A stretch of DNA of 64,000 bases from Streptomyces sp. CC208A (GCF_030010625.1 NZ_JASCXN010000031.1:37847-101846), one strand, 5' to 3'; shown: positions 8,728-17,422, counted from the stretch's first letter. Program-made: numbers and translations. Notes: generated from the sequence alone by a model not told the origin.

Positions 8728-8812
8728 CGTTGGATGGCTGATAGTCATTCAACGGGGGTACACCGCCCAGGAGAACGGTCCATGCTGGAGGGGTCGTTGA
8801 ATGCGTTGAATG
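8728..8812. promoter_or_regulatory. CGTTGAATG repeat cluster between divergent genes
   Basis: Two abutting direct copies of CGTTGAATG (8795-8803, 8804-8812), one exact inverted copy CATTCAACG (8746-8754) and one single-mismatch copy CGTTGGATG (8728-8736). All lie between the start of the accessory operon (8702) and the regulator ATG (8827). The pattern looks like a multi-site operator for the adjacent regulator. Confidence 0.65.
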
Positions 8813-8826
8813 CCAGGGAGCTGGGA

Positions 8827-10173
8827 ATGGGACGCACACCGAACACCGCCCTTGCCGCCTTGATGGTCGAGGCGGGCTGGGGAAACGGACAGCTCGCGCG
8901 GGCCGTCAACCGCGCTGGGGCCGAGGCGGGACTGACGCTCAACTACTCCGCGAGCACGGTGACTTACTGGCTCCGGGGTTCCCTTCCGAAGGAACCCGCG
9001 CGGGTGATCGTGGCGGAGGCGTTCGCGCGGCGTGTCCGGCGGCCGGTGACCTGTGCGGAGCTCGGGTTTCCCGACACCGGAGCCGATGCCGACAGCGAGA
9101 GGGGCACGCGCGGTCTGGCCGGTCTCGTCAGAAACGACATGGATCCCTCGCGGCGCGGTGTACTCGCTACGGGGTTGTACTCGGCCGCTCTGATGGTTCC
9201 CCGGTTCTCCGACCTGGGGGACCGGCTGGACGGCTCCGAGGAGGATCGGAGGGCGGGGCGTACGGTCCGTGTCGGGGCCGGTGAGGTGGCCACGGTCCGG
9301 AAGATGACGGACCACATCGCGACGATCCTGGACGACCTCGGGGGCGGCCACGCCCGCCCCATGGCGGCGGCTTTCCTGGCGAACACGGTGCTGTCGTGGC
9401 TGGAGGCGGACGCGACGCCGAAGGTGCGTGAGGAGATGCGCTCGGCCGCGTCGGATTTCGTGTACCTCACAGGGTGGATGGCCATGTACGAGCGGGCACA
9501 CGGCCTCGGCCAGCGGTACTTCGTGCAGGCCCTCGACCTCGCCCGGGAGGCCGGCGACCAGCTCACGTACTGCCGGACCCTGCGGGGTATGGCGCTTCAG
9601 GCGTCGAACCTCGGACACGGGTCGAAAGCGTTGGAGCACGCGGACTCCGCCGCCGAGGCGGCCCCGTCGGCCGGGCCGCGCCTCGTCGCCTTCCTCCGGG
9701 GCCAGCAGGCGCACGGCGCGGCAATGGTGAAGGACCGTCGGCAGGCGTTCGCCCGGCTGCGGGAGGCAGAGGAGGCGCTGGCCCGGGCGGACGGCCGCAA
9801 CGACGCGGTCGGCGGGTACGACCAGGCCGCGTACCACTTCCACGTCTCGCACGTGCTGTACGAGCTGGGCGACCTGCCGGGCTCGGTCAAGGCGATGCAG
9901 CGGTCCAACCGGGCACGGCCGTCGCACGAGCGGCAGGGGCGTGTGCACGCGCACGGCGTACTGGCCGCCCGGCAGTGGGAACTCGGGCACGTCGAGGCGG
10001 CGTGCGAGACCTGGGACCGCTTCCTGGACGACTACACCGTCCTGTCGACGGCACGTGGTGACGAGCACTTCGGGGTGCTCAGGAAGCACGTCGCCTCGCA
10101 GCCCGGTAGCCGGGCGGTGCGCGGGTTGGGGGAACGGGTGCGGGTCGTGGCGGAGCGGAAGGCGGCTGCCTGA
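8827..10173 (+). CDS. Helix-turn-helix regulator with TPR-like C-terminus
   Basis: About 448 aa. Residues 1-70 form a helix-turn-helix of the actinobacterial type: NTALAALMVEAGWGNGQLAR, LNYSASTVTYWLRGSLP, VIVAEAFARRVRRPVT. The rest is helical with TPR-like repeats, for example ALDLAREAGDQLTYCRTLRG and KALEHADSAAEAAPS. Such proteins regulate neighbouring small-gene operons, sometimes in response to peptides or small ligands (family inference). I chose ATG 8827 (MGRTPNTAL) with AGGGAG upstream. An in-frame ATG at 8782 would place the repeat cluster inside the gene. Divergent from the methyltransferase/CYTH operon, which it probably controls. Confidence 0.8.
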   Translation: MGRTPNTALAALMVEAGWGNGQLARAVNRAGAEAGLTLNYSASTVTYWLRGSLPKEPARVIVAEAFARRVRRPVTCAELGFPDTGADADSERGTRGLAGLVRNDMDPSRRGVLATGLYSAALMVPRFSDLGDRLDGSEEDRRAGRTVRVGAGEVATVRKMTDHIATILDDLGGGHARPMAAAFLANTVLSWLEADATPKVREEMRSAASDFVYLTGWMAMYERAHGLGQRYFVQALDLAREAGDQLTYCRTLRGMALQASNLGHGSKALEHADSAAEAAPSAGPRLVAFLRGQQAHGAAMVKDRRQAFARLREAEEALARADGRNDAVGGYDQAAYHFHVSHVLYELGDLPGSVKAMQRSNRARPSHERQGRVHAHGVLAARQWELGHVEAACETWDRFLDDYTVLSTARGDEHFGVLRKHVASQPGSRAVRGLGERVRVVAERKAAA

Positions 10174-10198
10174 GGCGAAGTGTCGTACGCGGTGGGGC

Positions 10199-10654
10199 GT
10201 GACCGCTCTGTCGGCCGGCATCCTTGAGGAGCTTCGGCGGAACATCGCCGAGAAGGTGGGAGACGGCAAGGCCGAGGGGCTCGTCGCGAAGCCGGAGGAG
10301 TGGTTTCCCGACAGCTCGGTGACGGAGTGCGAGTCGCTCGTGTCGGCCATGACGAACGACCCCAAGGACCGGCATGTCCTCGCCGCCGCGGTGCGGGGGC
10401 AGGCGCATGCGGTCGTGACGTTGAACCTCCGGGACTTTCCGCGGGCGGCCGGCGCTCCGTACGACATCGAGATCCTGCACCCCGACGACTTCCTGCTCGA
10501 CATGCTCGACCTCGCGCCGGTCACCGTCCTGGCGGTGCTGAGGGCGCAGGCGGCTCGCTACCGGCGTGAGCCGCGTGATCTGCACGGGCTGCTCGACCGG
10601 CTCGCCGCCGGTGGCGTGCCGCAGTTCGCAGAGGAGGTCCGGCGCAGGATCTGA
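10199..10654 (+). pseudogene. PIN-domain protein, 5'-truncated
   Basis: The reading frame ending at 10654 encodes the distal part of a PIN-domain (VapC-like) ribonuclease: ILEELRRNI, ECESLVSAMTNDPKDRHVLAAAV with the central acidic residues, VVTLNLRDFP, IEILHPDDFLLDMLDLAP. The expected N-terminal strand with the first catalytic Asp (about 25-30 residues) is missing, and the frame instead enters the end of the regulator gene. The only start near the homologous region is a GTG at 10199 without a good ribosome site. A deletion during assembly of the cassette is the likely cause. An uncharacterised short active form cannot be excluded. Confidence 0.6.
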
Positions 10655-10731
10655 GGGATCCTCATGGTCGGGACCAAAGAGGCCGAGCGCCGCTCTGGTG
10701 AAGTTGTCGTGTGCCTGTCATGGTGGGGCTC

Positions 10732-11592
10732 ATGGAGCGACGACGCTTTCTCGCCGGGGCCCTCGGGGCCGGAGCCGTACTGCTCGCCGGAGCGCCCGCC
10801 GCGAGGGCCTCGGCGGTGGACACGCGCGCGTGGATGGGGGCGCACGGGGACGGGACCGCGCTCGCGCGGCTCACGATTCCGGGGACGCACGACTCCGGGG
10901 CGCGGTTCGGGGGGCCGTGGGCGGAGTGCCAGAACACCACCATCGCGCAGCAGCTCGACAGCGGGGTGCGGTTCCTGGACGTGCGGTGCCGGGTGACCGG
11001 CGGGTCCTTCGCCATCCACCACGGCGCCGCCTACCAGCACATGATGTTCGGCGACGTGCTCATCGCCTGCCGGGACTTCCTCGCCGCCCACCCCTCCGAG
11101 ACCGTGCTCATGCGGGTCAAGCAGGAGTACTCCGAGGAGTCCGACGCCGTCTTCCGGAGCGTCTTCGACGACTACCTCGACCGGCGCGGCTGGCGCTCCC
11201 TCTTCCGGATCGGGGACGGCCTGCCGCTGCTCGGCGAGGCGCGCGGGCGGGTCGTGCTGCTCGCCGACAACGGCGGGCTGCCCGGGCTGCGGTGGGCCGA
11301 CTCCCGCCACTTCTCCGTCCAGGACGACTGGAACGCCCTCCCCTACGCCAAGTACCCGAAGATCGAGGCCCACTTCCACGCCGCCGTCGAGCGCCCTGGT
11401 CCTCTGTACGTGAACTTCGTCAGCACCTCCGCCGGCCTGCCGCCCCGCTGGAACTCCGACAACCTCAACCCCCGCGTCCACTCCTGGCTGGACGGCTCCT
11501 GGGCGGCCGGCCGCACCGGGCTCGGCATCGTCCCGCTGGACTTCCCCGCCACCCGCGCCGGGCTCGTGGAGGCCCTGCTGCGGCACAACTGA
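10732..11592 (+). CDS. Secreted phosphatidylinositol-specific phospholipase C-like protein
   Basis: 286 aa from ATG 10732 (MERRRFLAGAL); an upstream GTG at 10711 is possible. The RRRFLAG twin-arginine motif and following hydrophobic stretch to about residue 30 mark a Tat signal. The PI-PLC X domain is clear: LTIPGTHDS holds the first catalytic His, GVRFLDVRCR the metal/active-site region, and FAIHHGAAYQ the second His. ETVLMRVKQE and GRVVLLADN complete the barrel core. Family members cleave phosphatidylinositol or GPI-type lipids; the real substrate is unknown. It stands alone on the plus strand with a short spacer before the DinB gene. Confidence 0.85.
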   Translation: MERRRFLAGALGAGAVLLAGAPAARASAVDTRAWMGAHGDGTALARLTIPGTHDSGARFGGPWAECQNTTIAQQLDSGVRFLDVRCRVTGGSFAIHHGAAYQHMMFGDVLIACRDFLAAHPSETVLMRVKQEYSEESDAVFRSVFDDYLDRRGWRSLFRIGDGLPLLGEARGRVVLLADNGGLPGLRWADSRHFSVQDDWNALPYAKYPKIEAHFHAAVERPGPLYVNFVSTSAGLPPRWNSDNLNPRVHSWLDGSWAAGRTGLGIVPLDFPATRAGLVEALLRHN

Positions 11593-11645
11593 GGCCGGAG
11601 GGCAATTCGGTGGCGGCGGGAGCGGAGTCGTACCACCATGCCCGC

Positions 11646-12218
11646 ATGCGGACCAGCGGCACGGACGACGTACAGCGGTGGACGACCTCCACCGTCCACA
11701 CCGACATGTGGGCCGACCCCGACGACGATCCGCGCGAGGGCGGCGGCACGGTGGTCGTCGACGAGCGCGGCGCCCTCCTCGACGCCCTGCGGCACTTCCG
11801 GCTCACCCTGGAGCTGAAGTGCGAGGGCCTGGACGCCGAGCAGCTGGCCCTGCGGTCCGTACCGCCCTCCACCATGTCGCTGCTCGGGCTCATCCGGCAC
11901 ATGGCCGAGGACGAGCGGCACTTCCGCCGCCTCGCCGGCGAGGACACGCCCCGGATCTACCGCACCCCGGACGACCGCGACGCCGACTGGAACGGCGCCG
12001 TCGCCGACCCGGCCGTCGTCGAGGACGCCTGGCGGCGGTGGAGGGAGGAGGCGGAACTGACGGACCGGTTCGTCGCCGCCTCCCCGGACCTCGGCGCCCC
12101 GATCGCCGACGGCGGGCAGCTGCGCGAACTGCTCACCATGCAGATCACCGAGTACGCCCGCCACTGCGGCCACGCCGACCTGCTCCGCGAGCGGATCGAC
12201 GGCCGCGTGGGGCAGTAG
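11646..12218 (+). CDS. DinB/mini-DinB (DUF664) family protein
   Basis: About 190 aa, a four-helix-bundle DinB-like protein. Helix 1 is ALLDALRHFRLTLELKCEGL, followed by LALRSVPPSTMSLLGLIRHM with the first metal-binding His. The third-helix segment is LRELLTMQITEYARHCGHADLLRERIDG, whose HxxH-like His pair fits metal ligation. Actinobacterial members include mycothiol-dependent enzymes, but most are uncharacterised. The start is uncertain: ATG 11646 gives MRTSGTDDV, while a shorter start at MWADPDDD is also possible. It is convergent with the nucleotidyltransferase gene, with only 10 bases between the stops. Confidence 0.75.
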   Translation: MRTSGTDDVQRWTTSTVHTDMWADPDDDPREGGGTVVVDERGALLDALRHFRLTLELKCEGLDAEQLALRSVPPSTMSLLGLIRHMAEDERHFRRLAGEDTPRIYRTPDDRDADWNGAVADPAVVEDAWRRWREEAELTDRFVAASPDLGAPIADGGQLRELLTMQITEYARHCGHADLLRERIDGRVGQ

Positions 12219-12228
12219 CACGCGCGCG

Positions 12229-13008
12229 CTAGCGGGGCGCCTTCTCGCCGTGCACGCGCGCGTACTCGGCGGCCGGCCACGGCGCCAGGCCGTCCAGCAG
12301 GACGCCGACGGAGCCGGGCGGCGCCTGCGAGCGGCCCGCCCGTACCGCCAGCCGCATCGGGCCCTCCCACTCCGGGTAGTACGCGGCGAACACCTCGGCC
12401 GACCGGTCGAGGTCGCTCGTCCATCCGCCCCACCGGGGCATCACCAGTGTCAGGCCGGTACGGACGAGCCTGCGGCCCACGATCCGGCCCAGCTCCTCGC
12501 CGCGCGCGTACCGGTCCCGCCAGCCGGGCAGCACCCGCGCCAGGTCGCCGTTGGTCTCCCTCGCCAGGAGGGAGGTCGGGCGGTACGCCGGAAGCTCCTC
12601 CGCCAGGTCCGGGCCGAGCAGCGGAGTGCACAGGCAGGCCACGAAGAAGCCCAGGTCGTACCGTTCCCGCTCGCTCAGCAGGACGTCCGCAGACGTCAGC
12701 AGCGCGCCCACACCGTCCACCTGCGGGAAGTCGGCGTCCAGCGACTCCTCCAGCGCCCGCGCGTCCGCCCGGTCCGCCTCCGTCGGCTCCGCGCGCAGCG
12801 CCAGCTGGAGGTCGAGGTCCGAGACGCCGGGCACGGCGGTGCCGCGGGGCACGCTTCCGTACAGGTACGCACTGTGCAGGCGGTCCGGGCCGAAGGTGGC
12901 CGCGATCCTCTCCCTGGCCGCCGCCACCAGCGGCGCGAACGCCTCCGGCACCCGTTCCAGGGCGCCCTCGCGGGCGATCGTTCCGGCAGGGCTCAGGCCC
13001 TCCCTCAT
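12229..13008 (-). CDS. Nucleotidyltransferase (aminoglycoside adenylyltransferase-like)
   Basis: 259 aa. A Pol-beta-type nucleotidyltransferase core is visible: SAYLYGSVPRGTAVPGVSDL, where GS and DLDLQ are the nucleotide and metal-binding motifs, followed by a helical C-terminal half. It resembles Streptomyces proteins annotated as aminoglycoside adenylyltransferase-like; a resistance role is not shown. The ATG overlaps the histidine kinase stop by four bases, so it is co-translated as the last gene of the two-component operon. Confidence 0.75.
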   Translation of the reverse strand: MREGLSPAGTIAREGALERVPEAFAPLVAAARERIAATFGPDRLHSAYLYGSVPRGTAVPGVSDLDLQLALRAEPTEADRADARALEESLDADFPQVDGVGALLTSADVLLSERERYDLGFFVACLCTPLLGPDLAEELPAYRPTSLLARETNGDLARVLPGWRDRYARGEELGRIVGRRLVRTGLTLVMPRWGGWTSDLDRSAEVFAAYYPEWEGPMRLAVRAGRSQAPPGSVGVLLDGLAPWPAAEYARVHGEKAPR

Positions 13009-14459
13009 CCCGTCACCTCCGGCGGCGGCGTCGGTGCCCCCGGGAAGCGCAGGACCGCCGCCGTGCCGCCGCCCTCCGCCGGAGCCAGGGCCACCGATCC
13101 GCCCGCCTGTTTCACCGTGCGGGCCACGATCGACAGGCCCAGACCCGAGCCCGGCAGACTGCGGGCCGACGGGGAGCGCCAGAAGCGGTCGAAGACGTGG
13201 GGGAGTTCGTCGGGGGCGATGCCGGGGCCGTGGTCGCGGACGGTCAGTTCGCCGCGCATCAGGGTCACCTCGACCGTGCCGTGCGGCGGGGAGAACTTCA
13301 CCGCGTTGTCCAGGACGTTGACGAGTGCCCGTTCCAGGGCCGCCGGTTCCGCCCTTACGTACCAAGGCGCCAGGTCCGTCGTGAAGGTCAGTTCCGGGCC
13401 GCGCAGCCTCGCGCGGTCCAGGGCCGTGCGGAGGACGTTGTGGAGGGGGACCACCTCCAGCGGGCCGGGGCGGACCGCGTCCGGGCGGGCCAGTTCCTGG
13501 AGGTCGCCGATGAGGGCGGCCAGTTCTGTCATCTGGGCCTTCACCGAGGCCATCAGGGCGCGGCGGTCGTCCGGCGGGATCGCCCGGCCCGTCTCCTCGC
13601 TGCGGGCCAGGAGTTCGATGTTGGTGCGGAGGGAGGTCAGGGGGGTGCGGAGTTCGTGGCCGGCGTCGGCGATGAGGCGGGCCTGCCGGTCGCGGGAGCT
13701 GGCCAGCGCCGCCGTCATCTGGTTGAAGGCGCGCGACAGGCGGGCGATCTCGTCCTCGCCGTCGGCCGGGATGCGGACCGTCAGGTCCTCCGTCGCGGCC
13801 ACGTGCTCCACCGCCCCCGTCAGCCGGTTCACCGGCTCCAGGCCGGTCCGCGCCACCCAAAGCCCGGCCGCGCCCGCGCCGACGACACCGATCCCGGAGA
13901 CCAGCAGCAGCACCCAGCCCAGGGTGGAGAGCGAGTTGTCGACCTCGGCGAGCGGTCGGGCCACGGAGACCGCGACGCCGCGCGGTCCGGGCGGGAACGG
14001 CTGCGGGTAGGTGTAGACGCGCATCTCGCGCCCGTCGGCGTCCTTCACCGTGTGCAGGGCGTACGCGAGCGTCCCCCGGGCCACCGCCAGGTCGCCGTCC
14101 CCGACCGGCAGGGCCGCCTCGCCGAAGGTGCAGACGCCGCCGGCCGCGTCGATGAACTGCACGGTGTACGCGGCGGCCGGCGGCGGGGTGTCGCCCTGGC
14201 GGCAGCGGGTGGACAGGCTGAGGACGTCGTTCGCGTCGAGCCGGGTGTTGCGCAGGGCGGAGTCCAGCTCGCCCTCCAACTGCGCCCGGGTGACGAACCA
14301 GCAGGCCGTGGAGACGGCGGCGACCGCGACGGCCACCGCGAAGGCGGTGAGCAGCGCGAGCCGCGAGCGCAGCGGCCGGGACCGGAACCAGGCCAGGGGC
14401 GTACGGCGCCGGGCGGGGGGCGTCCCAGGGACCTGGGGCGTTCCGGGAGCCTGCGTCAT
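13005..14459 (-). CDS. Sensor histidine kinase (MprB-like)
   Basis: 484 aa, membrane sensor kinase. Topology: a helix at about residues 28-50, an external sensor domain of ~115 residues, and a second helix near 175-200, then HAMP. The HisKA phosphoacceptor is DAGHELRTPLTSLRTN, and ATPase motifs are NVLDNAVKFSPP (N box), DHGPGIAPDE, FDRFWRS and GSGLGLSIV. It is coupled to the upstream response regulator by an ATGA overlap and to the nucleotidyltransferase downstream. The pair sits beside a trypsin-like protease gene, an arrangement like mycobacterial MprAB-PepD, so an envelope-stress role is a reasonable inference. Confidence 0.93.
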   Translation of the reverse strand: MTQAPGTPQVPGTPPARRRTPLAWFRSRPLRSRLALLTAFAVAVAVAAVSTACWFVTRAQLEGELDSALRNTRLDANDVLSLSTRCRQGDTPPPAAAYTVQFIDAAGGVCTFGEAALPVGDGDLAVARGTLAYALHTVKDADGREMRVYTYPQPFPPGPRGVAVSVARPLAEVDNSLSTLGWVLLLVSGIGVVGAGAAGLWVARTGLEPVNRLTGAVEHVAATEDLTVRIPADGEDEIARLSRAFNQMTAALASSRDRQARLIADAGHELRTPLTSLRTNIELLARSEETGRAIPPDDRRALMASVKAQMTELAALIGDLQELARPDAVRPGPLEVVPLHNVLRTALDRARLRGPELTFTTDLAPWYVRAEPAALERALVNVLDNAVKFSPPHGTVEVTLMRGELTVRDHGPGIAPDELPHVFDRFWRSPSARSLPGSGLGLSIVARTVKQAGGSVALAPAEGGGTAAVLRFPGAPTPPPEVTG

Positions 14460-15190
14460 TCGGTGCCGCCCCCGCCGCGGAGCACGTACCCGACGCCGCG
14501 CACGGTGTGGACGAGCCGCGGTTCGCCGCCCGCCTCCGTCTTGCGCCGCAGGTACATCACGTACACGTCCAGCGAGTTCGAGCTCGGCTCGAAGTCGAAG
14601 CCCCACACCGCCTTGAGGATCTGCTCACGCGTGAGGACCTGCCGGGGGTGGGCCAGGAACAGTTCCAGGAGGGTGAACTCGGTGCGGGTCAGCTCGACGG
14701 GCCGCCCGCCGCGGGTCACCTCGCGGGTCGCCAGGTCCATCCGCAGGTCCTCGAAGGAGAGGACGTCCTCCGGTTCCGTGGAGGCGGCCGACGGGGCGGC
14801 GTAGGAGCTGCGGCGCAGCAGGGCGCGGATGCGGGCGAAGAGCTCGTCGAGCTCGAAGGGCTTCACCAGGTAGTCGTCGGCGCCCGCGTCGAGGCCGGTG
14901 ACGCGGTCGCCGACGGTGTCGCGGGCGGTGAGCATGAGGATGGGCACGGTCGATCCCGCGGCCCGGATCCGGCGGGCCGCCGTCAGCCCGTCCATGCGGG
15001 GCATCTGCACGTCGAGGACGACGAGGTCGGGGGCGTACGACTCCATGGCGGCGAGCGCGTCGACGCCGTCGACGGCCTCCCGCGTCGCGTACCCCTCGAA
15101 GGCGAGGGAGCGCCGCAGGGCCTCCCGCACGGCGGGTTCGTCGTCGACGATGAGGATGCGTTCGGAGTCGTTCGGCTGGCCGCTGCTCAT
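14456..15190 (-). CDS. OmpR-family response regulator (MprA-like)
   Basis: 244 aa. Receiver: ILIVDDEP acidic pocket, LVVLDVQMPRMDG phosphoacceptor Asp (about residue 58), MLTARD switch Thr, DDYLVKPFELDEL with the conserved Lys. A Ser/Ala-rich linker leads into the winged helix (VELTRTEFTLLELFLAHPRQ, GVGYVLRG). The kinase that follows overlaps its stop. The protease gene lies 20 bases upstream on the same strand, so protease, regulator, kinase and nucleotidyltransferase may form one transcription unit. Confidence 0.94.
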   Translation of the reverse strand: MSSGQPNDSERILIVDDEPAVREALRRSLAFEGYATREAVDGVDALAAMESYAPDLVVLDVQMPRMDGLTAARRIRAAGSTVPILMLTARDTVGDRVTGLDAGADDYLVKPFELDELFARIRALLRRSSYAAPSAASTEPEDVLSFEDLRMDLATREVTRGGRPVELTRTEFTLLELFLAHPRQVLTREQILKAVWGFDFEPSSNSLDVYVMYLRRKTEAGGEPRLVHTVRGVGYVLRGGGGTE

Positions 15191-15210
15191 GGGGTCAGCG
15201 TGCCACGTGC

Positions 15211-16299
15211 TCAGCTCCGGCCGCCGGAGCGGAGGGCGTCGAGGTCGGCCTTGAGGGTGTTCACCGGGATGGCGAATCCGAGGCCGACGCTGCCCGCCGT
15301 GGAACCGCTCGAAGCGCTGGGCGAGTACATGGCCGAATTGATTCCGATGATCTCGCCGTTCATATTGATCAGCGCGCCGCCGGAATTCCCCGGGTTGAGC
15401 GAGGCGTCGGTCTGGATCGCCTTGTACGTGGTCTTCGAGCTGCCGGTGTCGCCGTTGAACTGCTGCCCGCCGAACTCGAACGGCCAGCCCTGCCGCGGGT
15501 CCCACCGCTGCTGCTGATCCTGGCTGTCGGCGTCCTCGGCGTTCTTCGCGACGGTGACGTCCCGGTCGAGGGCGGAGACGATGCCGCTGGTGACGGTGCC
15601 GGTCAGGCCCTCGGGGGAGCCGATGGCGACGACCTCGTCGCCGACCCTGACCTTCGAGGAGTCGCCGAGGGTGGCGGCCTTCAGGCCGGAGGCGCCCTTG
15701 AGCTTGATGAGGGCGAGGTCCTTGTCGGGGTCCTTGCCGACGACCTCGGCGGCGTAGGTCCTGCCGTCGCTGGTCCGCACGGTGATCTCGGAGGCGCCGG
15801 AGATCACGTGGTTGTTGGTGACGATCTCGCCGTCGGCGGTGAGGATCACGCCGGAGCCGGTGGACTTGCCGGAGGCGGAGCTCGCGGAGATCTCGACGAT
15901 GGAGGGGGAGACGGCCTCGGCGACCCCGGCGACCGTGCCGGTGCTGCTCGCGGAGACGTTGGTGCCGCTCACCACGGGGGAGGAGGCGGTGGCGGCGGGG
16001 GTGGTCGTGGTCAGCTGCTGCACCAGGGTCGCGGTGCCGCCGCCGACCGCCGCCGCCGCGATCGCCACGGCCGCCATCAGGCCGACCCCGCGCCTGGCCC
16101 GGCGCCGGGGACCGGGGGCGGCCGCCGCGTGGGCGGGACCCGCCGGGGGAGGGGTGTACCCGCCGCCGGAACCGGACGGCCCGCCGCCGGAACCGGACGG
16201 CCACACGGTGGTGCCCGGCTCGGTGGTGATCGGCCGCGTCGGCTCGTAGGGCGGGCGCGGCGGGTAGTACGGCTGCTGGGGCTGCTGGTGGTCCGTCAT
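15211..16299 (-). CDS. Membrane-anchored trypsin-like serine protease (HtrA/DegP-type, no PDZ)
   Basis: 362 aa. A ~70-residue Pro/Gly-rich cytoplasmic N-terminus precedes one transmembrane helix (GVGLMAAVAIAAAAVGGG, about 73-95), then an exported protease domain. The catalytic triad is visible: TNNHVI (His), DKDLALIKL (Asp) and NPGNSGGAL (Ser). The ~50-residue insert DADSQDQQQRWDPRQGWPFE separates domain halves. The chain ends shortly after GLGFAIPVNTL, so the PDZ domain usual for PepD/HtrA is missing. Its place upstream of an MprAB-like pair suggests it is a target or partner of that system. Confidence 0.9.
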   Translation of the reverse strand: MTDHQQPQQPYYPPRPPYEPTRPITTEPGTTVWPSGSGGGPSGSGGGYTPPPAGPAHAAAAPGPRRRARRGVGLMAAVAIAAAAVGGGTATLVQQLTTTTPAATASSPVVSGTNVSASSTGTVAGVAEAVSPSIVEISASSASGKSTGSGVILTADGEIVTNNHVISGASEITVRTSDGRTYAAEVVGKDPDKDLALIKLKGASGLKAATLGDSSKVRVGDEVVAIGSPEGLTGTVTSGIVSALDRDVTVAKNAEDADSQDQQQRWDPRQGWPFEFGGQQFNGDTGSSKTTYKAIQTDASLNPGNSGGALINMNGEIIGINSAMYSPSASSGSTAGSVGLGFAIPVNTLKADLDALRSGGRS

Positions 16300-16396
16300 G
16301 GCTATGACTCTTGGACCGGTGGATGAGAACCGTCTGAGGACCGGCTGAGAAGCCCGACAGAACCCTGTATGACCGAAATAAAGACCTGGCTGGGGT

Positions 16397-17422
16397 TTAC
16401 CGGTGGCAGCCGCAGGAGCGGCGGACCACAAGGGTCGACGGCACCTGCTTGACGCGCTCGCGGCGGGAGCCGGAGACCCGGACCGAGTCGTCGAGGACCA
16501 GGTCGACGGCGGCCCGGGCCATCGCCGGGCGGTCGGAGTAGACCGTGGTCAGCGGCGGGTCGGTGAGCGCCGCCTCCTTCACGTCGTCGAAGCCCGCCAC
16601 CGCCAGCTCCGTCGGCACGTCGATGCGCAGCTCGCGGGCGGCCCGCAGCACGCCGATGGCCTGGTCGTCGGTGGAGCAGAAGATGGCCGGCGGCCTGTCG
16701 GGGCCCGCCAGGATCTTCAGGGCCACCTGGTAGGCGTCGTAGCGGTTGTACGGGGCCTCGAAGAGCCGGTCCTCGACGGAGCGGCCGGCCTCCAGCATGG
16801 CGCGCCGCCAGCCCTCGACGTGGTCGGCGACCGGGTCGCCGACGGCCGGGGTGTTGGGGACGCCGCCGAGGCACGCCACGTACGGGTGGCCGTGCTCCAG
16901 GAGGTGTCGGGTGGCGAGCTGGGCGCCGCCGATGTCGTCGGTCACGACGGCCACGTCGTCGATCGCCTCGGGCCGCTCGTGCAGCAGCACCACGCGCGCG
17001 TCCCAGGCCTCGATCTCGCTCGCGGCCTGTTCGCTCATGCCCTGGCTGACCAGGATGAGGCCGGAGACCCGCATCCCGAGGAAGGCCCTCAGGTAGTGGA
17101 TCTCGCGCTCGGTGCGGTAGTCGGAGTTGCCGACCAGGACCATCTTGCCGCGCTCGGCGGCGGCCTGTTCGACCGCGTGCGCCATCTCCGCGAAGAAGGG
17201 CTGGCGCGCGTCCGGGACGATCATGCCTATGAGGTCGGTGCGGCGGGACGCCATCGCCTGGGCCACCCGGTCGGGCCGGTAGCCCAGCTCCTTGATGGCG
17301 GCGAGGACACGCTCGCGCGTGGCCGGGGCGACCGGCCGGGGTCCGTTGTTGATGACGTAACTCACGACCGCGGTCGAAGTACCCGCCAGTCGCGCTACGT
17401 CATCCCGCGTCACCTTGGCCAC
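16397..17422 (-). CDS. LacI-family transcriptional regulator
   Basis: 341 aa. The N-terminal helix-turn-helix and hinge are classic LacI: VTRDDVARLAGTSTAVVSYV and NGPRPVAPATRERVLAAI. The periplasmic-binding-like domain follows (IGMIVPDARQPFFAEM, GLILVSQG, AIFCSTDDQAIGVLRA, VAGFDDVKEAALTDPPLTTV). An HRSCGCHR-like C-terminus (RRSCGCHR) is typical of streptomycete sugar regulators. No sugar gene is adjacent, so the ligand is unknown. It sits between the protease and glnR on the same strand. Confidence 0.92.
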   Translation of the reverse strand: MAKVTRDDVARLAGTSTAVVSYVINNGPRPVAPATRERVLAAIKELGYRPDRVAQAMASRRTDLIGMIVPDARQPFFAEMAHAVEQAAAERGKMVLVGNSDYRTEREIHYLRAFLGMRVSGLILVSQGMSEQAASEIEAWDARVVLLHERPEAIDDVAVVTDDIGGAQLATRHLLEHGHPYVACLGGVPNTPAVGDPVADHVEGWRRAMLEAGRSVEDRLFEAPYNRYDAYQVALKILAGPDRPPAIFCSTDDQAIGVLRAARELRIDVPTELAVAGFDDVKEAALTDPPLTTVYSDRPAMARAAVDLVLDDSVRVSGSRRERVKQVPSTLVVRRSCGCHR

